Part shown: one piece after another, positions 55,985 through 64,000 of the stretch | How the letters are laid out: every line of letters starts with the position of its first letter | Position numbering within the stretch: the stretch's first letter is position 1 | From: Paracoccus sp. C2R09 | Lineage (GTDB): Bacteria; Pseudomonadota; Alphaproteobacteria; Rhodobacterales; Rhodobacteraceae | DNA: 64,000 bases | Reading direction: 5' to 3' | NCBI RefSeq assembly: GCF_018860625.1 | Contig: NZ_JAHKQB010000007.1 | Span: forward strand, 186,001-250,000 | Made by a program: the position numbers and the translations under genes | The notes under the pieces: generated by a model | The model's database searches: none | Told to the model about the DNA's origin: nothing | What the model saw: the letters and a program-made list of their open reading frames with translations, nothing else

Positions 55985-56094
55985 GTGCGGCCTCTTGATC
56001 GGGGACGGGCGATCTATTGCAGATGGGGGGGATTGCGGCAAGCGGCTGCGGGCTGCGGCTTGCCCGAAGCATCGGCAGCGGATATGGCGATTGC

Positions 56095-57471
56095 ATGTCA
56101 TATGCACGTTATCGCCCCCATATCCGCGCGACCCTCGCGCTTGGGTTGCCCCTGATCGGCAGCCACCTTGCCCGCATGGCCATCGGCGTGGGCGATACCG
56201 TCATGATCGGCTGGTACGGGGTCGAACCCTTGGCCGCGCTGGTCATCGCGACCTCGTGCTTCCACATCCTGTTCTTCCTCGGGATGGGGTTCGGCACCGC
56301 GGTGATGGGCCCCATCGCCACCAATATCGCCGCCGGCCGCGAGACCGAGGTCCGCCGCGGCACTCGCATGGCGCTGTGGCTGTCGGGGGGATTCGCACTG
56401 CTGGGCATGCCGCTTCTGTGGTGGTCCGAACCGATCCTGCTGGCACTTGGGCAGACGCCGGGGGTCAGCGCGCTGGCGCAGGAATATCTGCGCATCGCGG
56501 GCTGGGGGCTGGGATTGGTGCTGGGGCAGCTGACCCTGTCGTCATACCTGGCCGCGATGGAGCGGACGGCCATCGTCATGTGGGTCACGCTGGCGGGGCT
56601 GCCGCTGAACCTGTTCCTGAACTGGGTGCTGATCTTCGGCAATCTGGGCATGCCGGAACTGGGCGTGTCCGGTGCCGCCATGGCCAGCCTGACCGTGCAG
56701 CTGTTCCAGCTGGTGCTGCTCGCGCTCTATGCGGCATGGCTGCCCGAGGCGCGCAAATACGCGCTGTTCCAGCGGTTCTGGAAACCCGACTGGCATGCCA
56801 TGGCCGAGGTCGCGCGTCTGGGCTGGCCCATCGGCCTGACCATGCTGGCCGAGGGCGGGCTGTTCGTCGCCTCGAACATCATGATGGGCTGGATCGGCAC
56901 GCAGCAGCTGGCGGCCCACGGGATCGCCCTGCAGATCACCGCGATCACCTTCATGGCGCATCTGGGCCTGTCCAATGCGGCCACCGTGCGCGTGGGTCAG
57001 GCCAAGGGACGCGGCGACCGCGCCTGGATGCGGGATGCGGCCATCACCGTGACGGCCATGTCGCTGGTCTTCGCGGCCATCGCCATCGCGATCTACATCT
57101 TCTTCGCGCCGGGCCTGGTGCGGCTGTACATGGATCCCGCCGATCCGCAGGCCCCCGAGATCGTGGCCATCGGCGTGTCGCTTCTGACCTTCGCCGCGCT
57201 GTTCCAGCTGACCGACGCCTTCCAGGTGATCGCCTTGGGCTTCCTTCGCGGGGTGCAGGACACGCGCGTGCCGATGTGGATGGCGGGCTTCAGCTACTGG
57301 GTGGTCGGGATGCCGGTCGCATGGGCGCTGGCCTTCCCCTTCGGCTTTGGCGCGGCGGGGCTGTGGCTGGGACTGTGCGCGGGGCTGACGCTGGCCGCGA
57401 TCCTGCTGATGGCGCGGTTCTGGCGCGGCCATGCGCGGGGGGACTGGACCCGCGCCGCGCCCGCGGTCTAA
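56095..57471 (+). CDS. MATE-family efflux pump (NorM-like)
   Basis: A 458-residue membrane protein with twelve helices in two similar halves. Family marks are [43 protein letters not shown] and the second-half [23 protein letters not shown]. It exports cationic drugs or metabolites with Na+ or H+. Substrate unknown. I use the ATG at 56095; the upstream frame runs into the divergent pyrB promoter region. Confidence 0.9.
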   Translation: MSYARYRPHIRATLALGLPLIGSHLARMAIGVGDTVMIGWYGVEPLAALVIATSCFHILFFLGMGFGTAVMGPIATNIAAGRETEVRRGTRMALWLSGGFALLGMPLLWWSEPILLALGQTPGVSALAQEYLRIAGWGLGLVLGQLTLSSYLAAMERTAIVMWVTLAGLPLNLFLNWVLIFGNLGMPELGVSGAAMASLTVQLFQLVLLALYAAWLPEARKYALFQRFWKPDWHAMAEVARLGWPIGLTMLAEGGLFVASNIMMGWIGTQQLAAHGIALQITAITFMAHLGLSNAATVRVGQAKGRGDRAWMRDAAITVTAMSLVFAAIAIAIYIFFAPGLVRLYMDPADPQAPEIVAIGVSLLTFAALFQLTDAFQVIALGFLRGVQDTRVPMWMAGFSYWVVGMPVAWALAFPFGFGAAGLWLGLCAGLTLAAILLMARFWRGHARGDWTRAAPAV

Positions 57472-57499
57472 CGTGACGCCGCGAGGAGAGGAGAACCCC

Positions 57500-57736
57500 A
57501 TGCGTGCAGTCTTCGTGCAGGTCCGCTGCGAACCCGGCAAGACCTATCAGGTGGCCGAGGCGATCTACGACCGAGAGGTCGTGAGCGAGCTGTTCTCGAC
57601 CTCGGGGGATTACGATCTGATCGCCAAGGTCTACATCCCCGAGGACGAGGATGTGGGCCGCTTCCTGTCGGATCGGCTGTTCGACATCCCCCATATCAGC
57701 CGCACCCTGACCACCATGACCTTCCGGGCGTTCTGA
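57500..57736 (+). CDS. Stand-alone Lrp/AsnC ligand-binding domain
   Basis: A 78-residue protein consisting only of the RAM (AsnC_trans_reg) domain: VFVQVRCEPGKTYQVAEAIYD, then FSTSGDYDLIAKVYIPED and ISRTLTTMTFRAF. There is no HTH. Such proteins bind amino acids or pair with full-length regulators. A GGAGAGGAG ribosome site lies just before the ATG. It sits between the MATE pump and an aminotransferase. Confidence 0.88.
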   Translation: MRAVFVQVRCEPGKTYQVAEAIYDREVVSELFSTSGDYDLIAKVYIPEDEDVGRFLSDRLFDIPHISRTLTTMTFRAF

Positions 57737-57779
57737 GGTCCGTCTTGCGGCTGTCCCGCGCGCGGGTATTCTGCGCGCC

Positions 57780-58877
57780 ATGACCAGATTTGCCCCGATC
57801 CCCGCATCGCTTCCCCAGACCGTCCCCTTCACCGGCCCCGAGGAGCTCGAGCGCCGCATGGGCCGCCCCTTCGACGCGCGCCTCGGCGCGAACGAGAGCG
57901 CCTTCGGACCCAGCCCCCTTGCCGCCCGCGCCATGCGCGAGTCCGTGGCCGAGATCTGGAAATACGGCGACGCGCCCAGCTGGGATCTGCGGCAGGCGCT
58001 GTCGGCGCATCTGGGGATCGATGCCGCGCATATCCTGGTGGGCGAGGGGATCGACGGGCTCTTGGGCAACCTGGTCCGGCTGATCGTCGGTCCGGGCGAT
58101 GCGGTCGTGACCTCGGAAGGGGCCTATCCGACCTTCAACTATCACGTCGCGGGCTTCGGGGGCGTTCTGCACAAGGTTCCCTATCGCGATGACGCCGAGG
58201 ATCCCGAGGCGCTTCTGGACCGCGCGTGGCAGGTGGGCGCCAAGCTGGTCTATCTGGCCAATCCCGACAACCCGATGGGCAGTTGGCACGACGCGTCGGT
58301 CGTGACCGCCATGCTGGACCGTCTGCCCCCCGATTGCCTGCTGATCCTGGACGAGGCCTATGTCGAATTCGCCCCGCAGGCCGCGGTGCCGCAGATCGCC
58401 GCCGATGATCCGCGCGTGATCCGCATGCGGACATTCTCCAAGGCCTACGGGCTGGCAGGCGCGCGGATCGGCTATGCCATCGGGGATCGCGACCTGATCG
58501 CGGGCTTCGACCGCATCCGCAACCATTTCGGGGTGAACCGCATCGCCCAGATCGGCGCGCTCGAGGCGCTGAAGGATCAGGGCTGGCTGGCCCATGTCGT
58601 GGCCTCGGTCGCGGCGGCGCGGGACCGGATCGCGCAGATCGGGGCCGATAACGGGATCAGGGCGCTGCCCTCGGCCACGAATTTCGTGGCACTGGATGCC
58701 GGGCGCGACGGGGCCCATGCGCGGGCGCTGGTCGGCGCGCTGCAGGAACGCGGGGTGTTCATCCGCATGCCGGGCGTCGCGCCGCTGGATCGCTGCATCC
58801 GCGTCAGCTGCGCCCCCGAAACCGAACTTGCGATATTCGAGGAACGCCTGCCGCAGGCGATCGCATCGCTGAAATGA
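57780..58877 (+). CDS. HisC-like aminotransferase (fold I PLP)
   Basis: A 365-residue class I/II aminotransferase close to histidinol-phosphate aminotransferase. The PLP Lys is Lys221 in TFSKAYGLAGARIGYA; RLGANESAFGPS, YLANPDNPMGSW and ILDEAYVEF are HisC-type stretches. It may act on histidinol phosphate or aromatic amino acids. No other his gene is nearby, so the exact substrate is open. 43 bp after the RAM-domain gene. Confidence 0.88.
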   Translation: MTRFAPIPASLPQTVPFTGPEELERRMGRPFDARLGANESAFGPSPLAARAMRESVAEIWKYGDAPSWDLRQALSAHLGIDAAHILVGEGIDGLLGNLVRLIVGPGDAVVTSEGAYPTFNYHVAGFGGVLHKVPYRDDAEDPEALLDRAWQVGAKLVYLANPDNPMGSWHDASVVTAMLDRLPPDCLLILDEAYVEFAPQAAVPQIAADDPRVIRMRTFSKAYGLAGARIGYAIGDRDLIAGFDRIRNHFGVNRIAQIGALEALKDQGWLAHVVASVAAARDRIAQIGADNGIRALPSATNFVALDAGRDGAHARALVGALQERGVFIRMPGVAPLDRCIRVSCAPETELAIFEERLPQAIASLK

Positions 58878-58879
58878 CG

Positions 58880-58905
58880 AAGGGGCGGCCATCGGGCCGC
58901 CCCTT
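58880..58905. terminator. Bidirectional terminator between the aminotransferase gene and valS
   Basis: AAGGGGCGGCC / GGCCGCCCCTT is an 11-bp stem with a 4-nt loop, placed symmetrically between the two converging stop codons. Confidence 0.75.
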
Positions 58906-58910
58906 GCGGT

Positions 58911-61900
58911 TCACATCGCCGCCAGCTGGTTCAGCGCCGCCTGAAGACGCGCAAGGTCGTCCTCCAGCGCGGCCAGCTTGTCGCGGGTCTCGTCGATGAC
59001 CTCGGGTTCGGCATTCTCGACGAATTTCGGGTTCGACAGGCGCTTGCGCAGCCCGTCGGCATCCTTGGTCGTCTTGGCCTGCGATTTCTGCAGGCGCGCG
59101 GTTTCGGCAGCGACGTCGATCACGTCGCCGATGGGCAGCGCGAAGGACGCCCCCGTGGCCGAGACCGCGATCATGCCGCGACCCGCCTCGCCCTCGACGG
59201 GCGTGTTGACGCGGGCCAGCCGTTCGATCAGCGGGGCGTTGGCGGCCAGTGCGGCGCGGGCCGCATCGTCGGCCTCGGTCACGATCAGATCCAGCTTTGC
59301 GCCCGCCGGGACGCCCATCTGCGCGCGGGCCGAACGCACGGCCTCGATCAGCTGGATGACCCAGTTCATCTGGCGGTCGGCATCGGTGTCGATCAGTTCG
59401 GCCCCGTATTCCGGCCATTCGCCATGGACCAGCATGCCGTCGCGGTCGCCTGTCAGCGCCCACAGTTCCTCGGTGACGAAGGGCATGATCGGGTGCAGCA
59501 GCAGATAGCACTGGTCCAGCACCCAGCCCATCGTGGCGCGGGTCTCATCGGCATGGGGGCCGTCGAACAGGGGCTTGGCGAATTCCACGTACCAGTCGCA
59601 GACCTTGCCCCAGACGAAGGCATAGAGCCCCGTCGCCGCGTCGTTGAAGCGATAGGCGGCCAGCGCCTCGTCGGTGGATTGGCGGATGCGCGCGACCTCG
59701 CCGATGATCCAGCGGTTCACGGTATGGGCGGGCGCGGGACGCGCGCCGCCGCCGCGAACGCCGTTCATTTCGGCGAATCGGGTGGCGTTCCAGATCTTGG
59801 TGACGAAGTTGCGGTTCACCTCGACATGCTTCGGCCCCAGCTTGGGGTCGCGGCCCATCGCGGCCATGCTGGTCAGGGTGAAACGCAGCGCATCGGCTCC
59901 GAAATCGTCGACCAGGGTCAACGGGTCGATGACATTGCCCTTGGATTTGGACATCTTCGCGCCTTTTTCGTCCCGCACCAAACCGTGGACATAGACGGTG
60001 TGGAAGGGGATGTCCTTCACCACCTCCAGCTGCATCATCATCATGCGGGCGACCCAGAAGAAGATGATGTCAAAGCCGGTGACCAACACGTCGGTCGGGA
60101 AGTATTTCTCCAGTTCCGGCGTGGGTTCCGGCCAGCCAAGCGTGCCGATGGGCCACAAGCCGCTGCTGAACCATGTGTCCAGCACGTCGGGGTCGCGCCA
60201 GACCGGATAGACCAGTTCGGTCGGGTCCTGCGACAGGTTATAGGCCGCCAGCGATTGCGCCAGCATGTGGACAGCGGCGTCACGGTCGGCAACCTCGACC
60301 ACGCGGCTGTGGGACAGGGGCTGGGGCAGGTCGGCAATAAGGTTGCCGTAAAGTGCTGCGACATCGTCGAAATGCGCGGCACATTGCTGGCGCTCACCGG
60401 CATGGACCAGACCGTCGGCCAACAGGCGGAACAGCTCGACCTCGTCCAGCGCGCCATTGCCTTCGTCGTCGACGAAGTTGTCGACCGACAGGTCCAGACC
60501 GTACCAGACGGGGATCTGGTGTCCCCACCACAGCTGGCGGGAAATGGTCCAGGGCTCGATGTTTTCCAGCCAGTTGAAATAGACCTTCTTGTGCTGTTCC
60601 GGCAGGATCTGGGTGCGACCGTCGCGAACCGCGTCCAATGCGGGACCGACGATGCGCTGCGTGTCGACGAACCACTGGTCGGTCAGCATCGGCTCGATCA
60701 CCACGCCCGAACGGTCGCCAAAGGGCTGCATGATCGGCTTGTTGTCGATGACGGGGCGACGTTCCAGATGCTCGGCGCCGGTCTCCTTCTCGATCTCCTT
60801 GTGCAGATAGGTCACGGCCAGACCATCGGCGGTGATCTGGTCGATCACGCGCTTGCGGGCCTCGAACCGGTCCAGACCGCGCAGCTCGTCTGGAACAAGG
60901 TTGACGTTGCTGACATCACCGACATCTTCGCCCTTGGCGGCCCGCGACGCGATTTCCGCGCTTTCGGCATAGGACAACCCGTCGACGCGCAGCGCGCCCT
61001 TGGTGTCCAGCAGGGCGAACAGCGGAATGTTGTTGCGCTTGGCGACCTCGTAGTCGTTGAAGTCATGCGCGCCGGTGATCTTGACCGCGCCGGACCCGAA
61101 ATCGGGGTCGGGATATTCGTCGGTGATGATCGGGATCAGGCGGCGCTGTTCCTTGGGGCCGACCGGAATTTCGACCAGCTTGCCGACGATAGGCGCATAG
61201 CGGGCATCGTCCGGATGCACCGCGACCGCGCCGTCGCCCAGCATGGTTTCGGGGCGGGTCGTGGCGATGGCGATATAGTCGCGCGTCTCGCGCAGGGTGA
61301 CGGTGCCGTCCTCGTCGCGTTCCACGTATTCATAGGTCTCGCCGCCTGCCAGCGGGTATTTGAAGTGCCACATATGGCCGGGCACTTCGCGGTTCTCGAC
61401 CTCCAGATCGCTGATGGCGGTTTCGAAATGCGGGTCCCAGTTCACCAGGCGCTTGCCGCGATAGATGATGCCCTTGTTATACAGATCCACGAAGACGCGG
61501 ATCACTGCGTCGTGGAAGTTGCCTTCCTGACCGGCAGGCGCACCGGGGGCACCCGACATGGTGAAGGCGTTGCGCGACCAGTCGCAGGAGGCACCGAGGC
61601 GCTTCAGCTGGTTGATGATCGTGTCGCCGGATTCCTGCTTCCAGTCCCAGATTTTCTCGACAAAGGCATCGCGGCCGATCTCGCGGCGGTTCGGTTCGCC
61701 GCGTTGCGCCATCTGGCGTTCGACGACCATCTGGGTCGCGATGCCGGCATGGTCCTGACCGGGCTGCCACAGCGTGTCGAAACCGCGCATCCGGTGCCAG
61801 CGGACAAGGATGTCCTGCAGCGTGTTGTTGAAGGCATGGCCGATATGCAGGCTGCCGGTGACATTGGGCGGCGGGATCATCACCGTGAAGGTCTCGGACC

Positions 61901-62000
61901 GCCGGGCGTTCGCCCCGGCGGCGAATGCCCCGTTCCGTTCCCATTCCGCGCTGATCCGTGCTTCGGCTGCGCGGGCGTCAAAGCTCTTGTCCATGGTCAT
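58911..62000 (-). CDS. valS: Valine-tRNA ligase
   Basis: A 1029-residue class I synthetase. The HIGH motif is in [18 protein letters not shown], and KMSKS is in [15 protein letters not shown]. The editing domain lies between, and a C-terminal coiled coil ([19 protein letters not shown], then [15 protein letters not shown]) closes the protein, as in other ValS. It charges tRNA-Val. Start ATG 62000; ATG 61994 is possible. It is longer than E. coli ValS, mostly from inserts around residues 510-610. Confidence 0.97.
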   Translation of the reverse strand: MTMDKSFDARAAEARISAEWERNGAFAAGANARRSETFTVMIPPPNVTGSLHIGHAFNNTLQDILVRWHRMRGFDTLWQPGQDHAGIATQMVVERQMAQRGEPNRREIGRDAFVEKIWDWKQESGDTIINQLKRLGASCDWSRNAFTMSGAPGAPAGQEGNFHDAVIRVFVDLYNKGIIYRGKRLVNWDPHFETAISDLEVENREVPGHMWHFKYPLAGGETYEYVERDEDGTVTLRETRDYIAIATTRPETMLGDGAVAVHPDDARYAPIVGKLVEIPVGPKEQRRLIPIITDEYPDPDFGSGAVKITGAHDFNDYEVAKRNNIPLFALLDTKGALRVDGLSYAESAEIASRAAKGEDVGDVSNVNLVPDELRGLDRFEARKRVIDQITADGLAVTYLHKEIEKETGAEHLERRPVIDNKPIMQPFGDRSGVVIEPMLTDQWFVDTQRIVGPALDAVRDGRTQILPEQHKKVYFNWLENIEPWTISRQLWWGHQIPVWYGLDLSVDNFVDDEGNGALDEVELFRLLADGLVHAGERQQCAAHFDDVAALYGNLIADLPQPLSHSRVVEVADRDAAVHMLAQSLAAYNLSQDPTELVYPVWRDPDVLDTWFSSGLWPIGTLGWPEPTPELEKYFPTDVLVTGFDIIFFWVARMMMMQLEVVKDIPFHTVYVHGLVRDEKGAKMSKSKGNVIDPLTLVDDFGADALRFTLTSMAAMGRDPKLGPKHVEVNRNFVTKIWNATRFAEMNGVRGGGARPAPAHTVNRWIIGEVARIRQSTDEALAAYRFNDAATGLYAFVWGKVCDWYVEFAKPLFDGPHADETRATMGWVLDQCYLLLHPIMPFVTEELWALTGDRDGMLVHGEWPEYGAELIDTDADRQMNWVIQLIEAVRSARAQMGVPAGAKLDLIVTEADDAARAALAANAPLIERLARVNTPVEGEAGRGMIAVSATGASFALPIGDVIDVAAETARLQKSQAKTTKDADGLRKRLSNPKFVENAEPEVIDETRDKLAALEDDLARLQAALNQLAAM

Positions 62001-62069
62001 CGCTTCACATCCCCTTGCTTGGGGACGGGATTAGCGAATGCAGGCCGAAAGGCCAAGAGACGCTTGCGG

Positions 62070-62834
62070 TCAGTCGCCCTTCGGACCGACCAGCCCGAAA
62101 TGCGCGCCCTGCGGATCGCGGATCATCACCACATGCATCCCGCCCGGCACTTCCTGGGGGCCGTGGACGACCTGACCGCCCAACTCGCGTGCATGTTCCG
62201 CCGCGCGGGCGATGGCGGCATGTCCGAAATAGGGCATCCAGAAGGGCCGCGGCATCCCCATCAGGCCCATCATGCCGCCGGTATCGGCGCCCTCATGCGT
62301 GAAGATCCGGTATGTCCCTTCCTCGGCCATGTCGATCGCCTCGCCCGGTTGCCATCCGAAGATGCGACCGTAGAAGGCCAGCGCGGCTTCGGGGTCGGTG
62401 GTCATCAATTCGTTCCAGTTGGCCATGCCGGGGGTCTGCATGTCGAAGGCGCCGGGCTGCGGATCCTCTGACGGGGTGGGTTCCAGGATCGCGAAGACCG
62501 CGCCCTGCGGGTCGGCCAGGATGGCGAAGCGGCCCGTATCCGGGATCTCGGCCGGTTCGCGCAGCACCGTGCCGCCGGTTTCGGCGGTCAGACCGCAGGT
62601 CGCATCCGCATCCGAGACCTCGAGATAGATCGTCCAGGCGGGGGGCATGTCGGGCATTTCCATCAGCCCCGCCGCCATGCGGTCGCCCAGCCGTGCCAGG
62701 CGATAGGCGAACCCCTCCATCCCCGAATCCGCGATCCGCCAACCCAGAAGCGCGGCATAGAAATCGCCCGCATCCGCCAAACCGCCATCCGCGGTCGAAA
62801 GCTCGTACCAGCAAGGCAAGCCATGAGCAGTCAT
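62070..62834 (-). CDS. VOC-family protein with two glyoxalase-like domains
   Basis: A 254-residue protein with two vicinal-oxygen-chelate domains: residues 1-120 (PCWYELSTADGGLADAGDFY, FAILADPQGAVFAIL) and 130-254 (NWNELMTTDPEAALAFYGRIFGW shortened, VVMIRDPQGAHFGLVG). Such proteins include dioxygenases, isomerases and resistance proteins; no clear metal triad can be assigned by eye. No signal peptide. It stands alone, 69 bp before the valS start on the same strand. Confidence 0.87.
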   Translation of the reverse strand: MTAHGLPCWYELSTADGGLADAGDFYAALLGWRIADSGMEGFAYRLARLGDRMAAGLMEMPDMPPAWTIYLEVSDADATCGLTAETGGTVLREPAEIPDTGRFAILADPQGAVFAILEPTPSEDPQPGAFDMQTPGMANWNELMTTDPEAALAFYGRIFGWQPGEAIDMAEEGTYRIFTHEGADTGGMMGLMGMPRPFWMPYFGHAAIARAAEHARELGGQVVHGPQEVPGGMHVVMIRDPQGAHFGLVGPKGD

Positions 62835-62945
62835 GCGAAAACCCCTTTCATGCGAAGGGGAACCTTCCCGGCGGGATCGCGGGGAATCGCCCCGTCATGT
62901 CCCGATGGTCGCGCCGGGGGCCGCGCAAATCAACGGCAGCGTGGC

Positions 62946-63377
62946 TCAGGTGGCGCGATCCAGCTTGGTTGACAGGTGAATCAGGCTCTCGCTGTTGCGG
63001 ACCCCTTCGATGGCGCCGATGCGGTCCAGCGTCTCGTCCAGCTCGACCGTCGATCCGGTTGCCAGCTGGACCAGCATGTCGATGCGGCCGCTGGTCGTGT
63101 GCACACGTTCCACCTGGGGAATGGCCCGAAGGCGCGTCATCACCGCCGCCAGCGAACGGGGTGCGATTTCCAGCAGGACGGTGGCGCGGATGCGCCCCTC
63201 GCGGGCCTGTTCGCCCAGCCGCAGCGTGTATCCCGCGATCGCGCCCGAGGCCTCCAGCCGTTCCAGCCGGGTCTGCGCGGTGGACCGCGCGACCTTCAAC
63301 CGACGTGCCAGCACCGCCAGCGACATGCGTGCGTCGCCCGACAGCAGGGCGATGATGTTGCGATCCAGATCGTCCAT
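62946..63377 (-). CDS. Lrp/AsnC-family transcription regulator
   Basis: A 143-residue regulator. The HTH covers residues 2-60 (LDRNIIALLSGDARMSLAVL and STAQTRLERLEASG); the C-terminal RAM domain follows (RATVLLEIAPRSLAAVMTRL and RIDMLVQLATGS). It is divergent from the decarboxylase gene across a 148-bp AT-rich region with tandem repeats, so it probably controls that gene in response to an amino acid. Confidence 0.9.
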   Translation of the reverse strand: MDDLDRNIIALLSGDARMSLAVLARRLKVARSTAQTRLERLEASGAIAGYTLRLGEQAREGRIRATVLLEIAPRSLAAVMTRLRAIPQVERVHTTSGRIDMLVQLATGSTVELDETLDRIGAIEGVRNSESLIHLSTKLDRAT

Positions 63378-63385
63378 GTGTCCGT

Positions 63386-63419
63386 TTCGTCAAAATGACA
63401 TGCAATTCGTCATAATAAC
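63386..63419. promoter_or_regulatory. Tandem 14-bp repeats between the Lrp-type regulator and the decarboxylase
   Basis: TTCGTCAAAATGAC (63386-63399) and TTCGTCATAATAAC (63406-63419) are direct repeats matching at 12 of 14 positions with a 20-bp period, about two helical turns. The first also contains the dyad GTCA-AAA-TGAC. Placed 9 bp before the regulator start, they fit a multi-site Lrp/AsnC operator. Confidence 0.5.
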
Positions 63420-63525
63420 CGAGCTGTGAGGCAGAACTACCCTTTTCATTGGTGAAATCGGATCCCAAAAGCGCCAGTCTGGGTTCGGCCCTGTAACTGT
63501 CACCCTTCGTGCGAAAGGAACCGCC

Positions 63526-64000
63526 ATGGGACAAGAGAAGACCGTCTGGGACAATCCGGCCGAGGTGATCCGTCACCTGAAGCCCGAGCATCCGGTCATG
63601 GTCTTCGCGCCGACGGTGCTGCAGGACCGGGCGCGGCGTTTCCTCCAGGGTTTCCCGGGTTTCGTGACCTATGCCGTCAAGTCGAACCCCGACGAGGCGG
63701 TGATCCAGAACCTGCTGGCGGCGGGCATCCGCGGCTTCGACGTGGCCTCTCCGTTCGAGATTGACCTGATCGGGCGCATGGCCCCCGACGCGGCGCGCCA
63801 CTATCACAACCCCGTCCGCGCAAGGTCCGAGATCGGTCACGCCGTCGCATCCGGCGTGCGGTCCTGGTCGGTGGACAGCCGGTCCGAGCTGGACAAGCTG
63901 TTCGACCAGGTCCCGACCCAGATCGGTGGCAACGGGGTCGAGATCTCGCCCCGGTTCAAGCTGCCGGTGCTGGGCGCGGCCTATGATTTCGGGTCGAAAT
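63526..64000 (+). CDS. Type III PLP decarboxylase (ornithine/lysine type), N-terminal part
   Basis: The first 158 residues of a fold III PLP decarboxylase; the gene runs off the right edge. The PLP Lys is Lys52 in VTYAVKSNPDEAVIQNLLA, and GIRGFDVASPFEID follows. Family members turn ornithine into putrescine or lysine into cadaverine. Putrescine would be the diamine needed by the carboxyspermidine enzymes at 12.5-14.9 kb. GAAAGGAA precedes the ATG at 63526. Ornithine versus lysine preference cannot be judged from this part. Confidence 0.88.
   Translation, partial: MGQEKTVWDNPAEVIRHLKPEHPVMVFAPTVLQDRARRFLQGFPGFVTYAVKSNPDEAVIQNLLAAGIRGFDVASPFEIDLIGRMAPDAARHYHNPVRARSEIGHAVASGVRSWSVDSRSELDKLFDQVPTQIGGNGVEISPRFKLPVLGAAYDFGSK

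Overview
This window is chromosomal DNA of high GC content from an alphaproteobacterium of the Rhodobacterales, most likely Paracoccus or a close relative. The evidence is an alphaproteobacterial cyoABCD operon followed by a SURF1 gene, a DUF6478-type protein, the carboxyspermidine polyamine pair, a metal-free pseudo-dihydroorotase beside pyrB, GC-rich codon use, and dense operons whose genes overlap by 4 nt (ATGA or GTGA). I see no insertion sequence, prophage, CRISPR array or rRNA. One tRNA (Arg, anticodon CCT) is present.

Layout. 0-17.5 kb is mixed housekeeping: a partial acyl-CoA synthetase, a CAP-domain lipoprotein, an ABC exporter with an MTA/SAH nucleosidase, zapE, a DsbA-like thiol oxidoreductase, an HNH protein, an outer-membrane barrel, folC-accD, a cardiolipin synthase, a pterin dehydratase, the polyamine pair nspC plus carboxy(nor)spermidine dehydrogenase, an AI-2E family permease and two small exported proteins. 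17.5-20.9 kb is a glutaryl-CoA module: a LysR regulator divergent from gcdH and a class III CoA-transferase. 20.9-22.2 kb is an MFS permease. 22.4-27.3 kb is the quinol oxidase operon cyoABCD-surf1.

27.4-42.8 kb is the most distinctive region. Two divergent operons for amino-sugar uptake and breakdown share one AT-rich control region (35.8-35.9 kb). Leftward run a regulator with an RpiR-type HTH joined to a DeoR-type sensor domain, a SIS-family (AgaS-like) deaminase/isomerase, a ROK kinase, a GatZ/KbaZ-family protein, nagA, a GH20 beta-hexosaminidase without a signal peptide and an M81 (MlrC-like) metallopeptidase. Rightward run CutC, a Gfo/Idh/MocA oxidoreductase, two sugar ABC permeases, a binding protein, the ABC ATPase and nagB. 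The simplest reading is import of a small N-acetylhexosamine oligosaccharide, cytoplasmic cleavage, phosphorylation, deacetylation and deamination. The M81 peptidase, CutC, the oxidoreductase and the orphan GatZ/KbaZ homologue do not fit the textbook GlcNAc route.

42.8-64 kb returns to housekeeping: tRNA-Arg, a LacI regulator, an S49 protease, a 39-aa membrane microprotein, a Ca2+/Na+ antiporter, a pteridine-reductase-like SDR, uvrC (preceded by DnaA-box-like sequences), pgsA-moaD-moaE, gshA, the pyrB-pyrC'-plsY operon, a MATE pump, a stand-alone Lrp-type ligand-binding domain, a HisC-like aminotransferase, valS, a two-domain VOC protein, and an Lrp/AsnC regulator divergent from a type III ornithine/lysine decarboxylase cut by the window edge. 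That decarboxylase could supply the diamine used by the polyamine pair at 12.5-14.9 kb.

All family calls are by eye from translated sequence; no database search was run.
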